Source: an uncultured Clostridia bacterium (lineage in GTDB: Bacteria; Bacillota; Clostridia; TANB77; CAG-508). From it: DNA of 64,000 bases. Of this stretch, positions 1 to 9,834 are shown piece by piece. The position numbers were made by a program, and so were the translations under genes. Every line of letters begins with the position of its first letter. Within the stretch, counting starts at the first letter, position 1. The stretch is taken from positions 1-64,000 of the forward strand of contig CANRNC010000002.1 in NCBI GenBank assembly GCA_947631915.1. Direction: 5' to 3'. Below the pieces are notes generated by a model. It was not told the DNA's origin. It saw only the letters and a program-made list of their open reading frames with translations, and did no database searches.

Positions 1-356
1 CATATAATATAGCTTTGGTCATAACGCGCAACCTTGTTGCGCTCACACACCGAGTAAAATTTGCTTTGCAAATTTTTCACGCTGTGTGTCATATAATATA
101 GCTTTGGTCATAACGCGCAACCTTGTTGCGCTCACACACCGAGTAAAATTTGCTTTGCAAATTTTTTACGCTGTGTGTCATATAATATAGCTTTGGTCAT
201 AACGCGCAACCTTGTTGCGCTCACACATCGAGTAAAATTTGCTTTGCAAATTTTTCACGCTGTGTCTTATATAATATAGATTTGGTCATAACGCGCAACC
301 TTGTTGCGCTCACACATCGAGTAAAATTTGCTTTGCAAATTTTTCACGCTGTGTGT
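1..356. repeat. Tandem array of four 89-bp units (1-89, 90-178, 179-267, 268-356), each with two hairpins
   Basis: Direct reading: unit catataatatagctttggtcataacgcgcaaccttgttgcgctcacacaYcgagtaaaatttgctttgcaaattttTYacgctgtgtgt repeated 4x with few substitutions. Internal palindromes GCGCAAC-CTT-GTTGCGC and AAATTTGC-TTT-GCAAATTT. Confidence 0.97.
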
Positions 357-357
357 C

Positions 358-426
358 ATACCAATAAAGAAAATAAAAAGAGAGAGAAAGTAAACTTTCT
401 CTCTCTTTTTATTTCTTTATTGGTAT
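358..426 (-). terminator. Very long hairpin terminator overlapping the 3' end of the histidine kinase gene
   Basis: Arms 358-391 (ataccaataaagaaaataaaaagagagagaaagt) and 394-426 (actttctctctctttttatttctttattggtat) are reverse complements except for one bulged base. The right arm includes the stop codon at 409-411. Confidence 0.85.
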
Positions 427-1710
427 TCTTATGACCACTTCCGTCCCCTTGTCTTTTTCACTTTTGATGTCGATGCTTCCTTTGTTTTTGTCTAGTATTT
501 CTTTTGCTATTGATAGGCCTAGTCCTGTTCCTCCCATTTCTCTTGTTCTGGATTTGTCTACTCTATAAAATCTTTCAAAGATTCTATTTAGGTCTTCTTC
601 TGGTATTCCTAGCCCGTTGTCTATTATTTTTATGTATGCATCATTGTATACATATCCCACATACATTTTTATTGTTCCGTTTTCTGGTGTGTATTTTATG
701 CTATTGGATAATATGTTTAGTACCACTCTCTCAATTCCATCTTTGTCTGCATATACTGACGGAACATTTGCTGTGACAAAACATTCTGCATTGTGATGTT
801 TTTTGTCTATTTCTATTTGTAGTTTTTCTTGGCATTTTTTTACTAATTCTCCTAAATCAAATTCTACTTTCTTTGTTCTGTCTTCATCATTATCATATTT
901 AGATAGTGTTAGTAAGTCAGTAACAAGTTTTGCCATTCTTCTTGCTTCTGTTGCTATTACGTTTAAGAATTTTTCTTGTGTTTCTTTATCATATTCTCCT
1001 TCTAGTAAAGTGTCTGCATACCCCATTATTGAGGTTATTGGAGTTTTTAATTCGTGTGATACATCTGCTACAAATTCTTTTCTCATATTATCTAGCTTTA
1101 CATGTTCTGTAATATCCTGTATAACTACTATTACTCCGCTTGGAGTTTCATCTTCGTTTCTTAATGGTGCAAAGAACATATATATGTAATTGTCTCCTAT
1201 TGTTGCTTTTTGTGCTGTTGATGTCCAGTTTTCTAAATATATTACTTTTTCTAAATTTACGTCTATATTGTATTTTCCAAATATCTTGTCAAAGGTATCA
1301 TCTTCTGGCATTATTCTTAATAGCCTTGTAGCTGCTGGATTTGTTAATGATATTTTTCCATCCATGTTAAATGCTAAAATTCCATCTGTCATATGTAATA
1401 ACATTGTTTCCATTTGCTTTTTTTGTGTTGATACTTCTTCTGCTACATTTATTAATTTTTCTGCTGGTTTCATTATTTTTTTTGATATAAGTATTCCAAC
1501 GCATATTGATAGTATCACATAAATTAGTGCTATGATTCCTAATATAATTTCAATTTTTATAATGTCCATTCTTATAGTGTCTGCTTCACTTCCAGCAGTT
1601 GCTAACATGTTTTCTAACATTATTATTGTCGTTATTCCTATTGACAGTATTCCTATAAGTCCAGTTATTATCAATGTTACTGATAGTTTTGTTTTTGCAT
1701 TTTTTAACAT
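409..1710 (-). CDS. walK: Sensor histidine kinase, WalK/PhoR type (2 TM, HAMP-like, PAS, HisKA, HATPase)
   Basis: VSHELKTPITSI H-box, N-box LNILSNSIKYTP, G-boxes DNGLGIPEEDLNRIFERFYRVDKSRTREMGGTGLGLSI; paired with an OmpR-family regulator. Confidence 0.8.
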   Translation of the reverse strand: MLKNAKTKLSVTLIITGLIGILSIGITTIIMLENMLATAGSEADTIRMDIIKIEIILGIIALIYVILSICVGILISKKIMKPAEKLINVAEEVSTQKKQMETMLLHMTDGILAFNMDGKISLTNPAATRLLRIMPEDDTFDKIFGKYNIDVNLEKVIYLENWTSTAQKATIGDNYIYMFFAPLRNEDETPSGVIVVIQDITEHVKLDNMRKEFVADVSHELKTPITSIMGYADTLLEGEYDKETQEKFLNVIATEARRMAKLVTDLLTLSKYDNDEDRTKKVEFDLGELVKKCQEKLQIEIDKKHHNAECFVTANVPSVYADKDGIERVVLNILSNSIKYTPENGTIKMYVGYVYNDAYIKIIDNGLGIPEEDLNRIFERFYRVDKSRTREMGGTGLGLSIAKEILDKNKGSIDIKSEKDKGTEVVIRIPIKK

Positions 1711-1793
1711 GTTGGTTTCCCCCTATATTTTTGTTTACTATTTGGTATTTTTTAGTCTACATTTCACCTATTAATTATATAAATTTTCGAAAA

Positions 1794-1812
1794 GGGCACA
1801 TGCAATGTGCCC
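1794..1812. repeat. REP-like palindrome GGGCACATGCAATGTGCCC (walK-walR spacer)
   Basis: Perfect GGGCACAT/ATGTGCCC stem followed by CCTA; same family as the other GGGCAC palindromes in the window. Confidence 0.85.
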
Positions 1813-1858
1813 CTATGATAATTAATAAATTTTATTTAATATAAAATTTGTTATTTTT

Positions 1859-2596
1859 TTATTCTGGTTTTGCAATATAATATCCAATACCTCTTTTTGT
1901 AACTAATATTTTTGGATCTGTTGTATCATTTTCTATTTTTTCTCTTATTCTTCTTACAGTAACATCTACTGTTCTTATATCTCCAAAGTATTCATATCCC
2001 CATACTTTTTCAAGTAATGCTTCTCTTGAAACAACCTGTCCTGGTTGATTTGCTAGATATCTCAAAACTTCAAATTCTCTAACAGTTAAGTCTACTTTTT
2101 TTCCTCTAACTTTGACTTCAAATTTATCTAAATCTAATTGTAAATCTCCTATTATTATTTTTCTATCATTATCCTTTTGCTCATTATCATTTATTAATTC
2201 TTGAGATATTTCATACTTTCTAAGGTTTGCTTTTATTCTTGCTATTAATTCTCTTACGCTGAAAGGTTTTGTTACATAGTCGTCTGCACCAAGTTCAAGT
2301 CCTAATATTTTGTCTATTTCTTCTTCTTTAGCAGTTAGCATAATTATTGGAATATTCAAAGCTGTTCTTACCTTTTTACATACTGCAAGTCCGTCCATCT
2401 TTGGTAACATTATATCTAATAATATTATGTTTGGTCTTTTTTCTAAAGCAATGTTTACAGCTTCAAGTCCGTCATTTGCAATTAATGTATTATATCCTTC
2501 CTTTTTTAAATTGTATTCTAGTATGTCTACAATTGGTTTTTCGTCATCTACTATTAATACTGTTTTTCTATTTTCACTTACAATATCTAATTCCAT
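1859..2596 (-). CDS. walR: Response regulator, OmpR/PhoB family, WalR-like
   Basis: VLIVDDEKPIVDILEYNLKKEGY receiver, LLDIMLPKMDGL, C-terminal winged helix LTVREFEVLRYLANQPGQVVSREALLEKVWGYEYFGDIRTVDVTVRRIREKIE. Confidence 0.85.
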   Translation of the reverse strand: MELDIVSENRKTVLIVDDEKPIVDILEYNLKKEGYNTLIANDGLEAVNIALEKRPNIILLDIMLPKMDGLAVCKKVRTALNIPIIMLTAKEEEIDKILGLELGADDYVTKPFSVRELIARIKANLRKYEISQELINDNEQKDNDRKIIIGDLQLDLDKFEVKVRGKKVDLTVREFEVLRYLANQPGQVVSREALLEKVWGYEYFGDIRTVDVTVRRIREKIENDTTDPKILVTKRGIGYYIAKPE

Positions 2597-2688
2597 AATA
2601 GTCCACCTTTCGTTATAAGGTATTATAACATATATATATCATAATAATTTTTTTTTAACAAGAGTTTATTAAAATATTTTTTTATATA

Positions 2689-5322
2689 TTATTTTCTTAT
2701 ACGTCCTATTAGTTTCGTTATTTCAATTATTGGTACTATTAAAAATGCAAGTCCAAAGGCTGTTAAAAATTCTATAAATGAGATACTTGAAAATCCAAAT
2801 ATATTAACAAAGAATGGTATATATATTACCCCTAGCGTAATAATAGTGGTTAATACAAACGCTCCAACTAGCCACCAGTTCATGTTTTTCATTGTGAAAA
2901 TTGAATTTCTTTGTGAACGCATACATACTGCATGGAACATTTCTATAAAGTTCATTGTTAAAAATGCCATTGACATTCCATCTCCTGAAGGTGCTAATCT
3001 CCATATTCCTGATTCCATATATTCGCCTATAAAATATGATAATATAACTAAAATTCCCATTATTAATCCTTGTACTATCATATCTCTTCCTGCACCGTCT
3101 GAAAAAACACTATCATCTGATTTACGAGGTTTTCTTTTCATTACGTCACCTTCAGCTTTTTCCATACCTAATGCAAGTCCTGGTGCACTATCTGTTACCA
3201 TATTAATCCATAATAAGTGTGCAGGTGTTAATAATGTTACACCTAATAATGAAGATGCAAATACTACAACAACTTCTGCCATATTTGTAGATAATTGAAA
3301 TTGCAATACTTTTCTTACATTATCATATATTTTTCTTCCTTCTTCTACTGCATTTACTATTGTTGCAAAATTGTCATCAGCTAAAACAACATCTGAAACT
3401 CCTTTTGTTACATCTGTACCAGTTATTCCCATACTAATTCCTACATCAGCTGATTTTATTGATGGAGCATCGTTTACACCATCTCCTGTCATTGCAGTTA
3501 TTAAGTTTTGTGATTTTAATATTTTTACAATTCTAGTTTTATGCTCTGGTTGAACACGTGCATATACTGAACATTTTTTTACTACTTTTATTAGTTCTTC
3601 GTCTGATAATTCTTCGATTTCTGCTCCTGTTATTGCTTCTTTTTCATCTTTTATTATTTTTAAATCTTTTGCTATTGCTACTGCTGTATCTTTATGATCT
3701 CCAGTAATCATTATAGGTCTTATCCCTGCTTTTCTACATTCTTCAATAGCACTATATACTTCTTTCCTACATGGGTCTATCATTCCTACAAAACCTATAA
3801 AAATCATATCTTTTTCTAGTAGTTCTGATTCATAAATCTCTGGTTTATCTGTGTATTCTACATAGCTTGCACCTAAAACTCTATATGCTTTATCTGCAAA
3901 CTCCTTATTTTTCGCCATTATCTGTTTTTTTACTTCTTCTGTTAAATTTTCTACTTTTCCATTTTTAATATATCCTGTGCAACGCTCTAATAGCATTTCA
4001 CAAGCGCCTTTTGTATATTGAATATATTTTCCATTTTCTTCATGTATTGTAGACATCATTTTTCTTATTGAATCAAATGGTACTTCACCTACACGAGGAG
4101 TTTCTTCTTCTAATTTTGATTTTAATAGTCCCATTCTTTTAGCATATTCTACTAATGCATTTTCTGTTGGTTCTCCTTCTGCGTATTCATCATTTTCTCC
4201 TATTTTAGAATCATTGCATAATGCCATTGCTTTTGTTAATAGATTTTCATCATCTGTATATTTATCTACTACAGTCATTTTATTTTGAGTTAAAGTTCCT
4301 GTTTTATCTGAACATATGACTTGTGTACATCCTAGAGCTTCTACCGCTGTTAACTTTCTTACTAATGCCTTGCGTTTTGCCATTGATGTTACACCAATTG
4401 ATAATATTATTGTAACAACTGCTGGTAATCCTTCAGGTATTGCTGCTACTGCTAATGCAATCGCTGTTAAGAATGTATCTAATATTACTTTTCCAGTAAA
4501 TACTCCTTGCCTTACTATTCCAAATATAAATACAAATATACTTATTGCAAGAACTACTTTTGTTAGAACTTTTGAAAGTTCTGTCATTTTCTTTTGTAAA
4601 GGTGTTTGTTCATCATGTGCCATATTTAGTGCTTCTGCTATTTTTCCTATTTCTGTTTTCATACCAGTTTCTACTACTATTGCTTTTCCTCTTCCATATG
4701 CAACTGTACTACCACTATATAGCATATTTCGTCTATCTCCTAGTGGAATATCTTTTTGATTTTCATTTAATTGTAAAATATCTATCATTTTGCTTACAGG
4801 TACTGATTCTCCTGTTATTGCTGCTTCTTCTATCTTTAAACTATAGCTTTCTAATACTCTACAGTCTGCAGAAATTGCATCACCTGCTTCTAATATTACT
4901 ACATCTCCTGGTACTAGTTCTTCGCTTTTTAAAATTTGCATTTTTCCATCTCTTAACACTTTCGATGTTACTGCTGTCATTTCTTTTAATGAATCTATAG
5001 CCTTTTCTGCTTTATTTTCCTGTACTATTCCTAATATAGTATTAATGATTACGACAAATAAAATAATAAAAACGTCTGTAAATTCTTCATTTTGAATTAT
5101 AGCAGTAACTGCAGATATCCCTGCTGCTACAAGTAGCATTATAATCATAGGATCTAATATTGATTTGATTACCTTTTTAAAAATACCTTCCTTTGGTGGC
5201 TCTGCTAATTTGTTAGCTCCATATTCTCCTTTTCTCTTTTCTGCTTCTTGATTTGTTAATCCATCTTCTGTGGATTTGAGTTGTTTTAGTACATTTTCTT
5301 TTTCTTCCAAATAGTATTTCAT
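2689..5322 (-). CDS. Cation-transporting P-type ATPase (Ca2+-ATPase type)
   Basis: ICSDKTGTLTQNKMT phosphorylation motif, TGES, MTGDGVNDAPSIKSADVGISMG, N-terminal cation ATPase domain. Confidence 0.93.
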   Translation of the reverse strand: MKYYLEEKENVLKQLKSTEDGLTNQEAEKRKGEYGANKLAEPPKEGIFKKVIKSILDPMIIMLLVAAGISAVTAIIQNEEFTDVFIILFVVIINTILGIVQENKAEKAIDSLKEMTAVTSKVLRDGKMQILKSEELVPGDVVILEAGDAISADCRVLESYSLKIEEAAITGESVPVSKMIDILQLNENQKDIPLGDRRNMLYSGSTVAYGRGKAIVVETGMKTEIGKIAEALNMAHDEQTPLQKKMTELSKVLTKVVLAISIFVFIFGIVRQGVFTGKVILDTFLTAIALAVAAIPEGLPAVVTIILSIGVTSMAKRKALVRKLTAVEALGCTQVICSDKTGTLTQNKMTVVDKYTDDENLLTKAMALCNDSKIGENDEYAEGEPTENALVEYAKRMGLLKSKLEEETPRVGEVPFDSIRKMMSTIHEENGKYIQYTKGACEMLLERCTGYIKNGKVENLTEEVKKQIMAKNKEFADKAYRVLGASYVEYTDKPEIYESELLEKDMIFIGFVGMIDPCRKEVYSAIEECRKAGIRPIMITGDHKDTAVAIAKDLKIIKDEKEAITGAEIEELSDEELIKVVKKCSVYARVQPEHKTRIVKILKSQNLITAMTGDGVNDAPSIKSADVGISMGITGTDVTKGVSDVVLADDNFATIVNAVEEGRKIYDNVRKVLQFQLSTNMAEVVVVFASSLLGVTLLTPAHLLWINMVTDSAPGLALGMEKAEGDVMKRKPRKSDDSVFSDGAGRDMIVQGLIMGILVILSYFIGEYMESGIWRLAPSGDGMSMAFLTMNFIEMFHAVCMRSQRNSIFTMKNMNWWLVGAFVLTTIITLGVIYIPFFVNIFGFSSISFIEFLTAFGLAFLIVPIIEITKLIGRIRK

Positions 5323-5473
5323 TTTTTCCTTCCTTTCTATTCATATTATTTTTATTTGCAGATTAAATTATTCTAATTTTTGCTTATTTTTCCATATTAA
5401 AGTTTATAAAATGAAAAACGAACTTTAAGAATCGCTAAGCATCGTAACTGCAAAGCAATTCTACTATATGAAA

Positions 5474-5508
5474 AGACTTATCTGCAAAATAGAATTGCAG
5501 ATAAGTCT
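5474..5508 (-). terminator. Hairpin AGACTTATCTGCAA-N7-TTGCAGATAAGTCT followed by TTTTC on the minus strand
   Basis: Perfect 14-bp stem downstream of the hemolysin III-like gene. Confidence 0.7.
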
Positions 5509-5692
5509 CATTATTTAAAATAAAGCCAGATAATTCTTTATCCGTGTTGTTGACTTTATTACATATATTATATGTTAATTACTCCCCTATCTTTTAATAT
5601 TATATACGATTACAAATTTTTTGGCAATATTTTTTTATAAAATTTAATATTTCAAATGATAGGCAATTTATCCATACTGTTATTTTCCAATT

Positions 5693-6367
5693 TTATACTA
5701 CATATAATAGAATACATAAGAAATGTAATAGACTACCTATGCAAATACAAATATGAAATACTGAATGTATATATTTATGCTTTTTTCCTACCACATATAA
5801 CACTGCTCCAATAGTATAAACTATTCCTCCTGCTACTAATAAACTAAAGCCTTTTATTCCTAAAAGTGCTGGCAATAAATTTGCTTTAACTATTATGCAC
5901 CATCCCATTGCTATATAGCATATCATTGAAAATATTTTGTATTTCTTTAGATCAATAGAATTTAGTACAATTCCTAAAATTGCCATTGCCCATATTATTC
6001 CAAATATAGTCCAACCTAATGCTGTGTTATAACTTCTTAAGGTGCATAATGCAAACGGTGTATATGAACCTGCAATTAGTAAAAATATTGAACAATGATC
6101 TAATATTTGAAATACTTTTTTTGCTTTTAATTTTGGGCTTAACCCATGATATATACTAGACATTGTATATAAAACTACCATTGTAGTTCCAAAAATAGCA
6201 CTACTTACAACTCCATATACGTTAGAGTGAATAGCAGACATTATAACACAAAGAACTATTGCTACAATCCCCATTACTCCACCTACTATATGTGTTGTCA
6301 TGTTAAAGATTTCTTCACCTTTTGTATATTTAGGTAATATTCTATCTGTTAGTTTTATTCTATTCAA
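5693..6367 (-). CDS. Hemolysin III / PAQR family membrane protein
   Basis: 7-TM, EEIFNMTTHIVGGVMGI and YHGLSPKLKAKKVFQILDHCSIFLLIAGSYTPF motifs. Confidence 0.88.
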   Translation of the reverse strand: MNRIKLTDRILPKYTKGEEIFNMTTHIVGGVMGIVAIVLCVIMSAIHSNVYGVVSSAIFGTTMVVLYTMSSIYHGLSPKLKAKKVFQILDHCSIFLLIAGSYTPFALCTLRSYNTALGWTIFGIIWAMAILGIVLNSIDLKKYKIFSMICYIAMGWCIIVKANLLPALLGIKGFSLLVAGGIVYTIGAVLYVVGKKHKYIHSVFHICICIGSLLHFLCILLYVV

Positions 6368-6457
6368 TTTTATCCTCCTTAAAAAATCAATTTTTGTCGT
6401 TTTTTGTCTTTATTGACAATACTGTTTTTTTATATATATCACAGTAAGTATATTTAG

Positions 6458-7030
6458 TCAATATTTTATTGCTAGTTTTCCACCACATTTTCCACATCTG
6501 TACTTTTTTATAAAATTTTTCACTAATCTCTGTCTATAAAAAGTTTGTGCACATTTTTCACACATAATTTTGTATTTAAAGTTTATCTTCTCATTATATT
6601 CTATATTGCTTTTTGCATAATCTAGTTCTTTATTTCCTACTCTTGTAATGTCATAATGTAATTTTTCATTAATTATACTTGCATACCTCTTAAATTCTCT
6701 ACCATGGTTATTACAATATGGAAAACAGTGAATAATCTCATGCATAATTGTATTTTTTATTATATCTTTGTCTAAATTCATAACCCATTTACTTATTTCT
6801 ATAGTATGCTTATTAAATTTTGCATATCTTAAATATCTTCTATTCCCTATTCTCTCATAGTATTTGGTACATTTGTCTGGTTCCTCTTGCTTGCAACATC
6901 CATACCTCTTATTATTCCTTTTTGATATTTGTATATCTATTGTTCCGATATCAAGATTTAATATATCAATTCCTATACTATTTAGTTCGTATATACATTC
7001 CTCATATAATTTTTGTAATCTTTCTTCCAT
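6458..7030 (-). CDS. SprT-like zinc metalloprotease domain protein
   Basis: HEIIHCFPYCNNHGREFKRYA active site plus C-terminal CxxC..CGKCGG zinc ribbon. Confidence 0.75.
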   Translation of the reverse strand: MEERLQKLYEECIYELNSIGIDILNLDIGTIDIQISKRNNKRYGCCKQEEPDKCTKYYERIGNRRYLRYAKFNKHTIEISKWVMNLDKDIIKNTIMHEIIHCFPYCNNHGREFKRYASIINEKLHYDITRVGNKELDYAKSNIEYNEKINFKYKIMCEKCAQTFYRQRLVKNFIKKYRCGKCGGKLAIKY

Positions 7031-7047
7031 CTTGTCTCCACTAGTAT

Positions 7048-7680
7048 TTAAATAAAATTTTTAATAAAGGTGCTTCTATGAATAGGACATGGTCCTATTT
7101 CTTTAATTTTTGCTATATGCGCTGATGTTCCATACCCTTTATGTTTTTCAAATCCGTATTCTGGATATATTTCATCATATTGTCTCATTATTCTGTCCCT
7201 AGTTACTTTTGCAAGTATTGATGCACATGATATGCTATAGCATTTTGCATCTCCTTTTATAATTGACATATAAGGAATTTGCAAAGTATCTATTCCTTTT
7301 AATGCATCTACTAGTATTAAATCTGGTCTTACTTTTAATTCTTTTAGTGATTCTGTTAAACCTTTTTTAGTTGCATTTAGTATATTGATTTCGTCTATTT
7401 CTTTTTCATCCACAATTCCTATTCCATATGAAATGGCTTCTTTTTTGATAATTTCATATAGTTCTTCTCTTCTCTTTTCTGACACCTTTTTTGAGTCATT
7501 TACCCATTCTATCATAGAGTCTTTTGGCATAATTACACTTGCTACTACAACTGGTCCTGCTAATGGCCCTCGTCCTGCTTCGTCAATACCGCAAATGTAT
7601 TTTATTTTTGAATCATTTATATATAGATCATTTTCTATTTTTTTTAATTCTGTTAGTCGTTGGATTTCTTTTTCTTTCAT
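7048..7680 (-). CDS. rnhB: Ribonuclease HII
   Basis: CGIDEAGRGPLAGPVVVASV, ILVDALKG, CASILAKVTRDRIM. Confidence 0.95.
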   Translation of the reverse strand: MKEKEIQRLTELKKIENDLYINDSKIKYICGIDEAGRGPLAGPVVVASVIMPKDSMIEWVNDSKKVSEKRREELYEIIKKEAISYGIGIVDEKEIDEINILNATKKGLTESLKELKVRPDLILVDALKGIDTLQIPYMSIIKGDAKCYSISCASILAKVTRDRIMRQYDEIYPEYGFEKHKGYGTSAHIAKIKEIGPCPIHRSTFIKNFI

Positions 7681-7748
7681 GTTTTTCCTTATATAAAAAA
7701 TAATATTTAGGTTTTTATAAGGTTACCTATAAACCTTTATTATATTTT

Positions 7749-7768
7749 GGGCACGGTGTACCGTGCCC
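7749..7768. repeat. REP-like palindrome GGGCACGGTGTACCGTGCCC
   Basis: Near-perfect palindrome between rnhB and the 7794-8375 gene. Confidence 0.85.
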
Positions 7769-7793
7769 CTAATTTTATTCATCCCTCTGAAAT

Positions 7794-8375
7794 TTAATGT
7801 CCTTCTAATACTTGTGTTTCTGGATTTAATGACTCTTGTTGATTTGTTTCTTCTGTTGCATTACTATTTTCAGTTGTTTCCTGTTGCTGTATTTCTGTGT
7901 TTTGTTGTTCTTGCTCTTCTTGCTCTTCTTGTAATTCTACATTTTGTAAATCTGATAGTCTGTAATAAATCTCTTTGTCTCTCTCTATTCCTTTTGCATA
8001 TATAATATCTTCTTCTTCATAATTAATTAAATATCCGTCTTCTGCTTTTAATACCCCTATTCCCATTTCTTCCAAATTTTCTTGCGTTAGCTTATACCAT
8101 TTATCACTTTGTGATACGATCTTGTTTACTTCTTCGTTTTCTGGATATTCTTTTATATTTTCTCCTAGTAGTTGTTGGTTTTCATCTATAATGTGTTTAT
8201 CGTTAATTACTTTGCATTTTGCTTTAATATATAATAAATCAGTTTCTACATCTTTTACACTAGTGTCCTCCCATAATCTTTGCACTAAAAACACTATTCC
8301 AGTTATGAATACTGCTAATATAGCTATAGTAAAAACTAATTTTATAGCACTTATTCCATATTCTCCATTCCCCAT
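7794..8375 (-). CDS. Hypothetical membrane-anchored protein, acidic Q/E-rich C-terminus
   Basis: ORF with one N-terminal TM and low-complexity EEQEEQEQQNTEIQQQE tail. Confidence 0.6.
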   Translation of the reverse strand: MGNGEYGISAIKLVFTIAILAVFITGIVFLVQRLWEDTSVKDVETDLLYIKAKCKVINDKHIIDENQQLLGENIKEYPENEEVNKIVSQSDKWYKLTQENLEEMGIGVLKAEDGYLINYEEEDIIYAKGIERDKEIYYRLSDLQNVELQEEQEEQEQQNTEIQQQETTENSNATEETNQQESLNPETQVLEGH

Positions 8376-8468
8376 ATAAATACTTAATCCCTTCTTTAAA
8401 ATTTATTATAATTATTATATCGTAAAACTTTCTATTATTTCAAGTTATATTTCAAGAATTACATTTTT

Positions 8469-8520
8469 TTCACATTTTCTTCACATTAATATTGTAATAT
8501 TTGTTTATAATAATTATAAT
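8469..8520 (+). promoter_or_regulatory. Putative htrA-like promoter with tandem OmpR-family operator
   Basis: TTCACA-N5-TTCACA (8469-8485), then TTGTAA (8492-8497), 17-nt spacer, TATAAT (8515-8520), GGAGG ribosome-binding site at 8538. Confidence 0.5.
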
Positions 8521-8550
8521 ATTTATTAAGTTATATTGGAGGTTTTTTTA

Positions 8551-9825
8551 ATGGAAGACGAAAATAATGATTTAAAAAATGACAATTTTGAAAATAATTT
8601 TCAAATTCAACCAGAAATTAAAGTTCAACCGGAAGTTAAGGTTCACCCAGAAGTCAAAGCTCACACATCACCTAAAAAGAAAAAATCTAATTTTTCTTTT
8701 TCAAGAAATATATTGGTTCCATTCTTATCTGGTGCTGTTGGTGCTTCTTTAGTTCTAGGTGCTTGTTTTACAATTCCTAGTGTGAAAAAGGAATTTAATA
8801 ATGGCAACTTGCCTACATTAAATGTTACTTCTGGTGGATCAAATACTGCTATTTCTCTTGCAAATTATTCTGATACAGCCATAGATGTTGCTCAAAAAGT
8901 TTTACCATCTATTGTTGGAATTCAAATTGAATATTCTGTAACAAATTTAATGTTTGGTGGATATTCATCAACTGCCACTGCTTCAGGTTCAGGAATTATA
9001 ATTAGTGAAGATGGTTATATTTTGACTAATAATCACGTTGTAAGTTCGTCATCTAGTTCTTCATATTATAGAATGAGTGAAGCACAAAAAATAACAGTTA
9101 GCTTATATAATAGTGAACAAACTTATGAAGCACAAATCATTGGTTCTGACTCTCAAACAGATTTAGCTATTATAAAAATTGATGCTACAGGTTTACAGGC
9201 CGCAGAACTAGGTGATTCTAATAGTGTAAAAGTTGGAGAATTTGCAATGGCAATAGGTAATCCTTTAGGATTAGATTCAAGTGTTACTTGTGGTATTATT
9301 AGTGCTATAAATAGAGAAGTAAGTGATGAAGACGGTAATAAATATATTGCAATACAAACTGATGCTGCTATAAATTCTGGAAATAGTGGAGGCGCATTAG
9401 TTAATAGTGAAGGTAAAGTTATTGGAATCAATACTTTAAAGTTGTCTGGAACTGGTGTTGAAGGTATTGGTTTTGCGATTCCTATAAGTAATACTTTAGA
9501 AGTTACTCAACAACTTATACAATATAGTAAAGTTCTACGTCCTCATATTGGAATTTCTGGTAGAGAAATTACTGAAAGTTTATCTAAAAAATATAATTAT
9601 CCAATAGGTATATACATTACAAAAGTTGAAGAATTTAGTGCTGCTGAAATTGCTGGTCTAAAAACAGGAGATGTTATAGTTTCAGCTGACGGAACTGCAG
9701 TATCAACGATGGATGAATTGAATAAAATAAAGAATTCTCATAATATTGGTGATGAGATGGTCTTAAATATATATAGGGATGGTCAAAATCTTGATGTTAC
9801 ATTAAAATTAAAAGAAGCTAATTAA
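8551..9825 (+). CDS. HtrA/DegP-like S1C serine protease with PDZ domain
   Basis: TNNHVV, SDLAIIKI-like TDLAIIKI, GNSGGALVNSEGKVIGIN catalytic motif, C-terminal PDZ. The ORF track starts at 8536, but the ATG at 8551 follows the ribosome-binding site. Confidence 0.93.
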   Translation: MEDENNDLKNDNFENNFQIQPEIKVQPEVKVHPEVKAHTSPKKKKSNFSFSRNILVPFLSGAVGASLVLGACFTIPSVKKEFNNGNLPTLNVTSGGSNTAISLANYSDTAIDVAQKVLPSIVGIQIEYSVTNLMFGGYSSTATASGSGIIISEDGYILTNNHVVSSSSSSSYYRMSEAQKITVSLYNSEQTYEAQIIGSDSQTDLAIIKIDATGLQAAELGDSNSVKVGEFAMAIGNPLGLDSSVTCGIISAINREVSDEDGNKYIAIQTDAAINSGNSGGALVNSEGKVIGINTLKLSGTGVEGIGFAIPISNTLEVTQQLIQYSKVLRPHIGISGREITESLSKKYNYPIGIYITKVEEFSAAEIAGLKTGDVIVSADGTAVSTMDELNKIKNSHNIGDEMVLNIYRDGQNLDVTLKLKEAN

Positions 9826-9834
9826 TATTTAACA

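Noticed and set aside
1-356. Possible CRISPR array
   Set aside because: Units are contiguous 89-bp tandem repeats with no unique spacers, and no cas genes are present.
504-2598. Leu/Phe/Ser-rich plus-strand ORFs opposite walK/walR (e.g. 504-776, 803-1189, 2310-2618)
   Set aside because: Antisense frames of clear conserved genes; composition is typical of the complement of AT-rich coding sequence, with no convincing ribosome-binding site or family.
5323-5692. Known metal riboswitch upstream of the P-type ATPase
   Set aside because: No recognisable M-box or similar consensus; only terminator-like pairings were seen.
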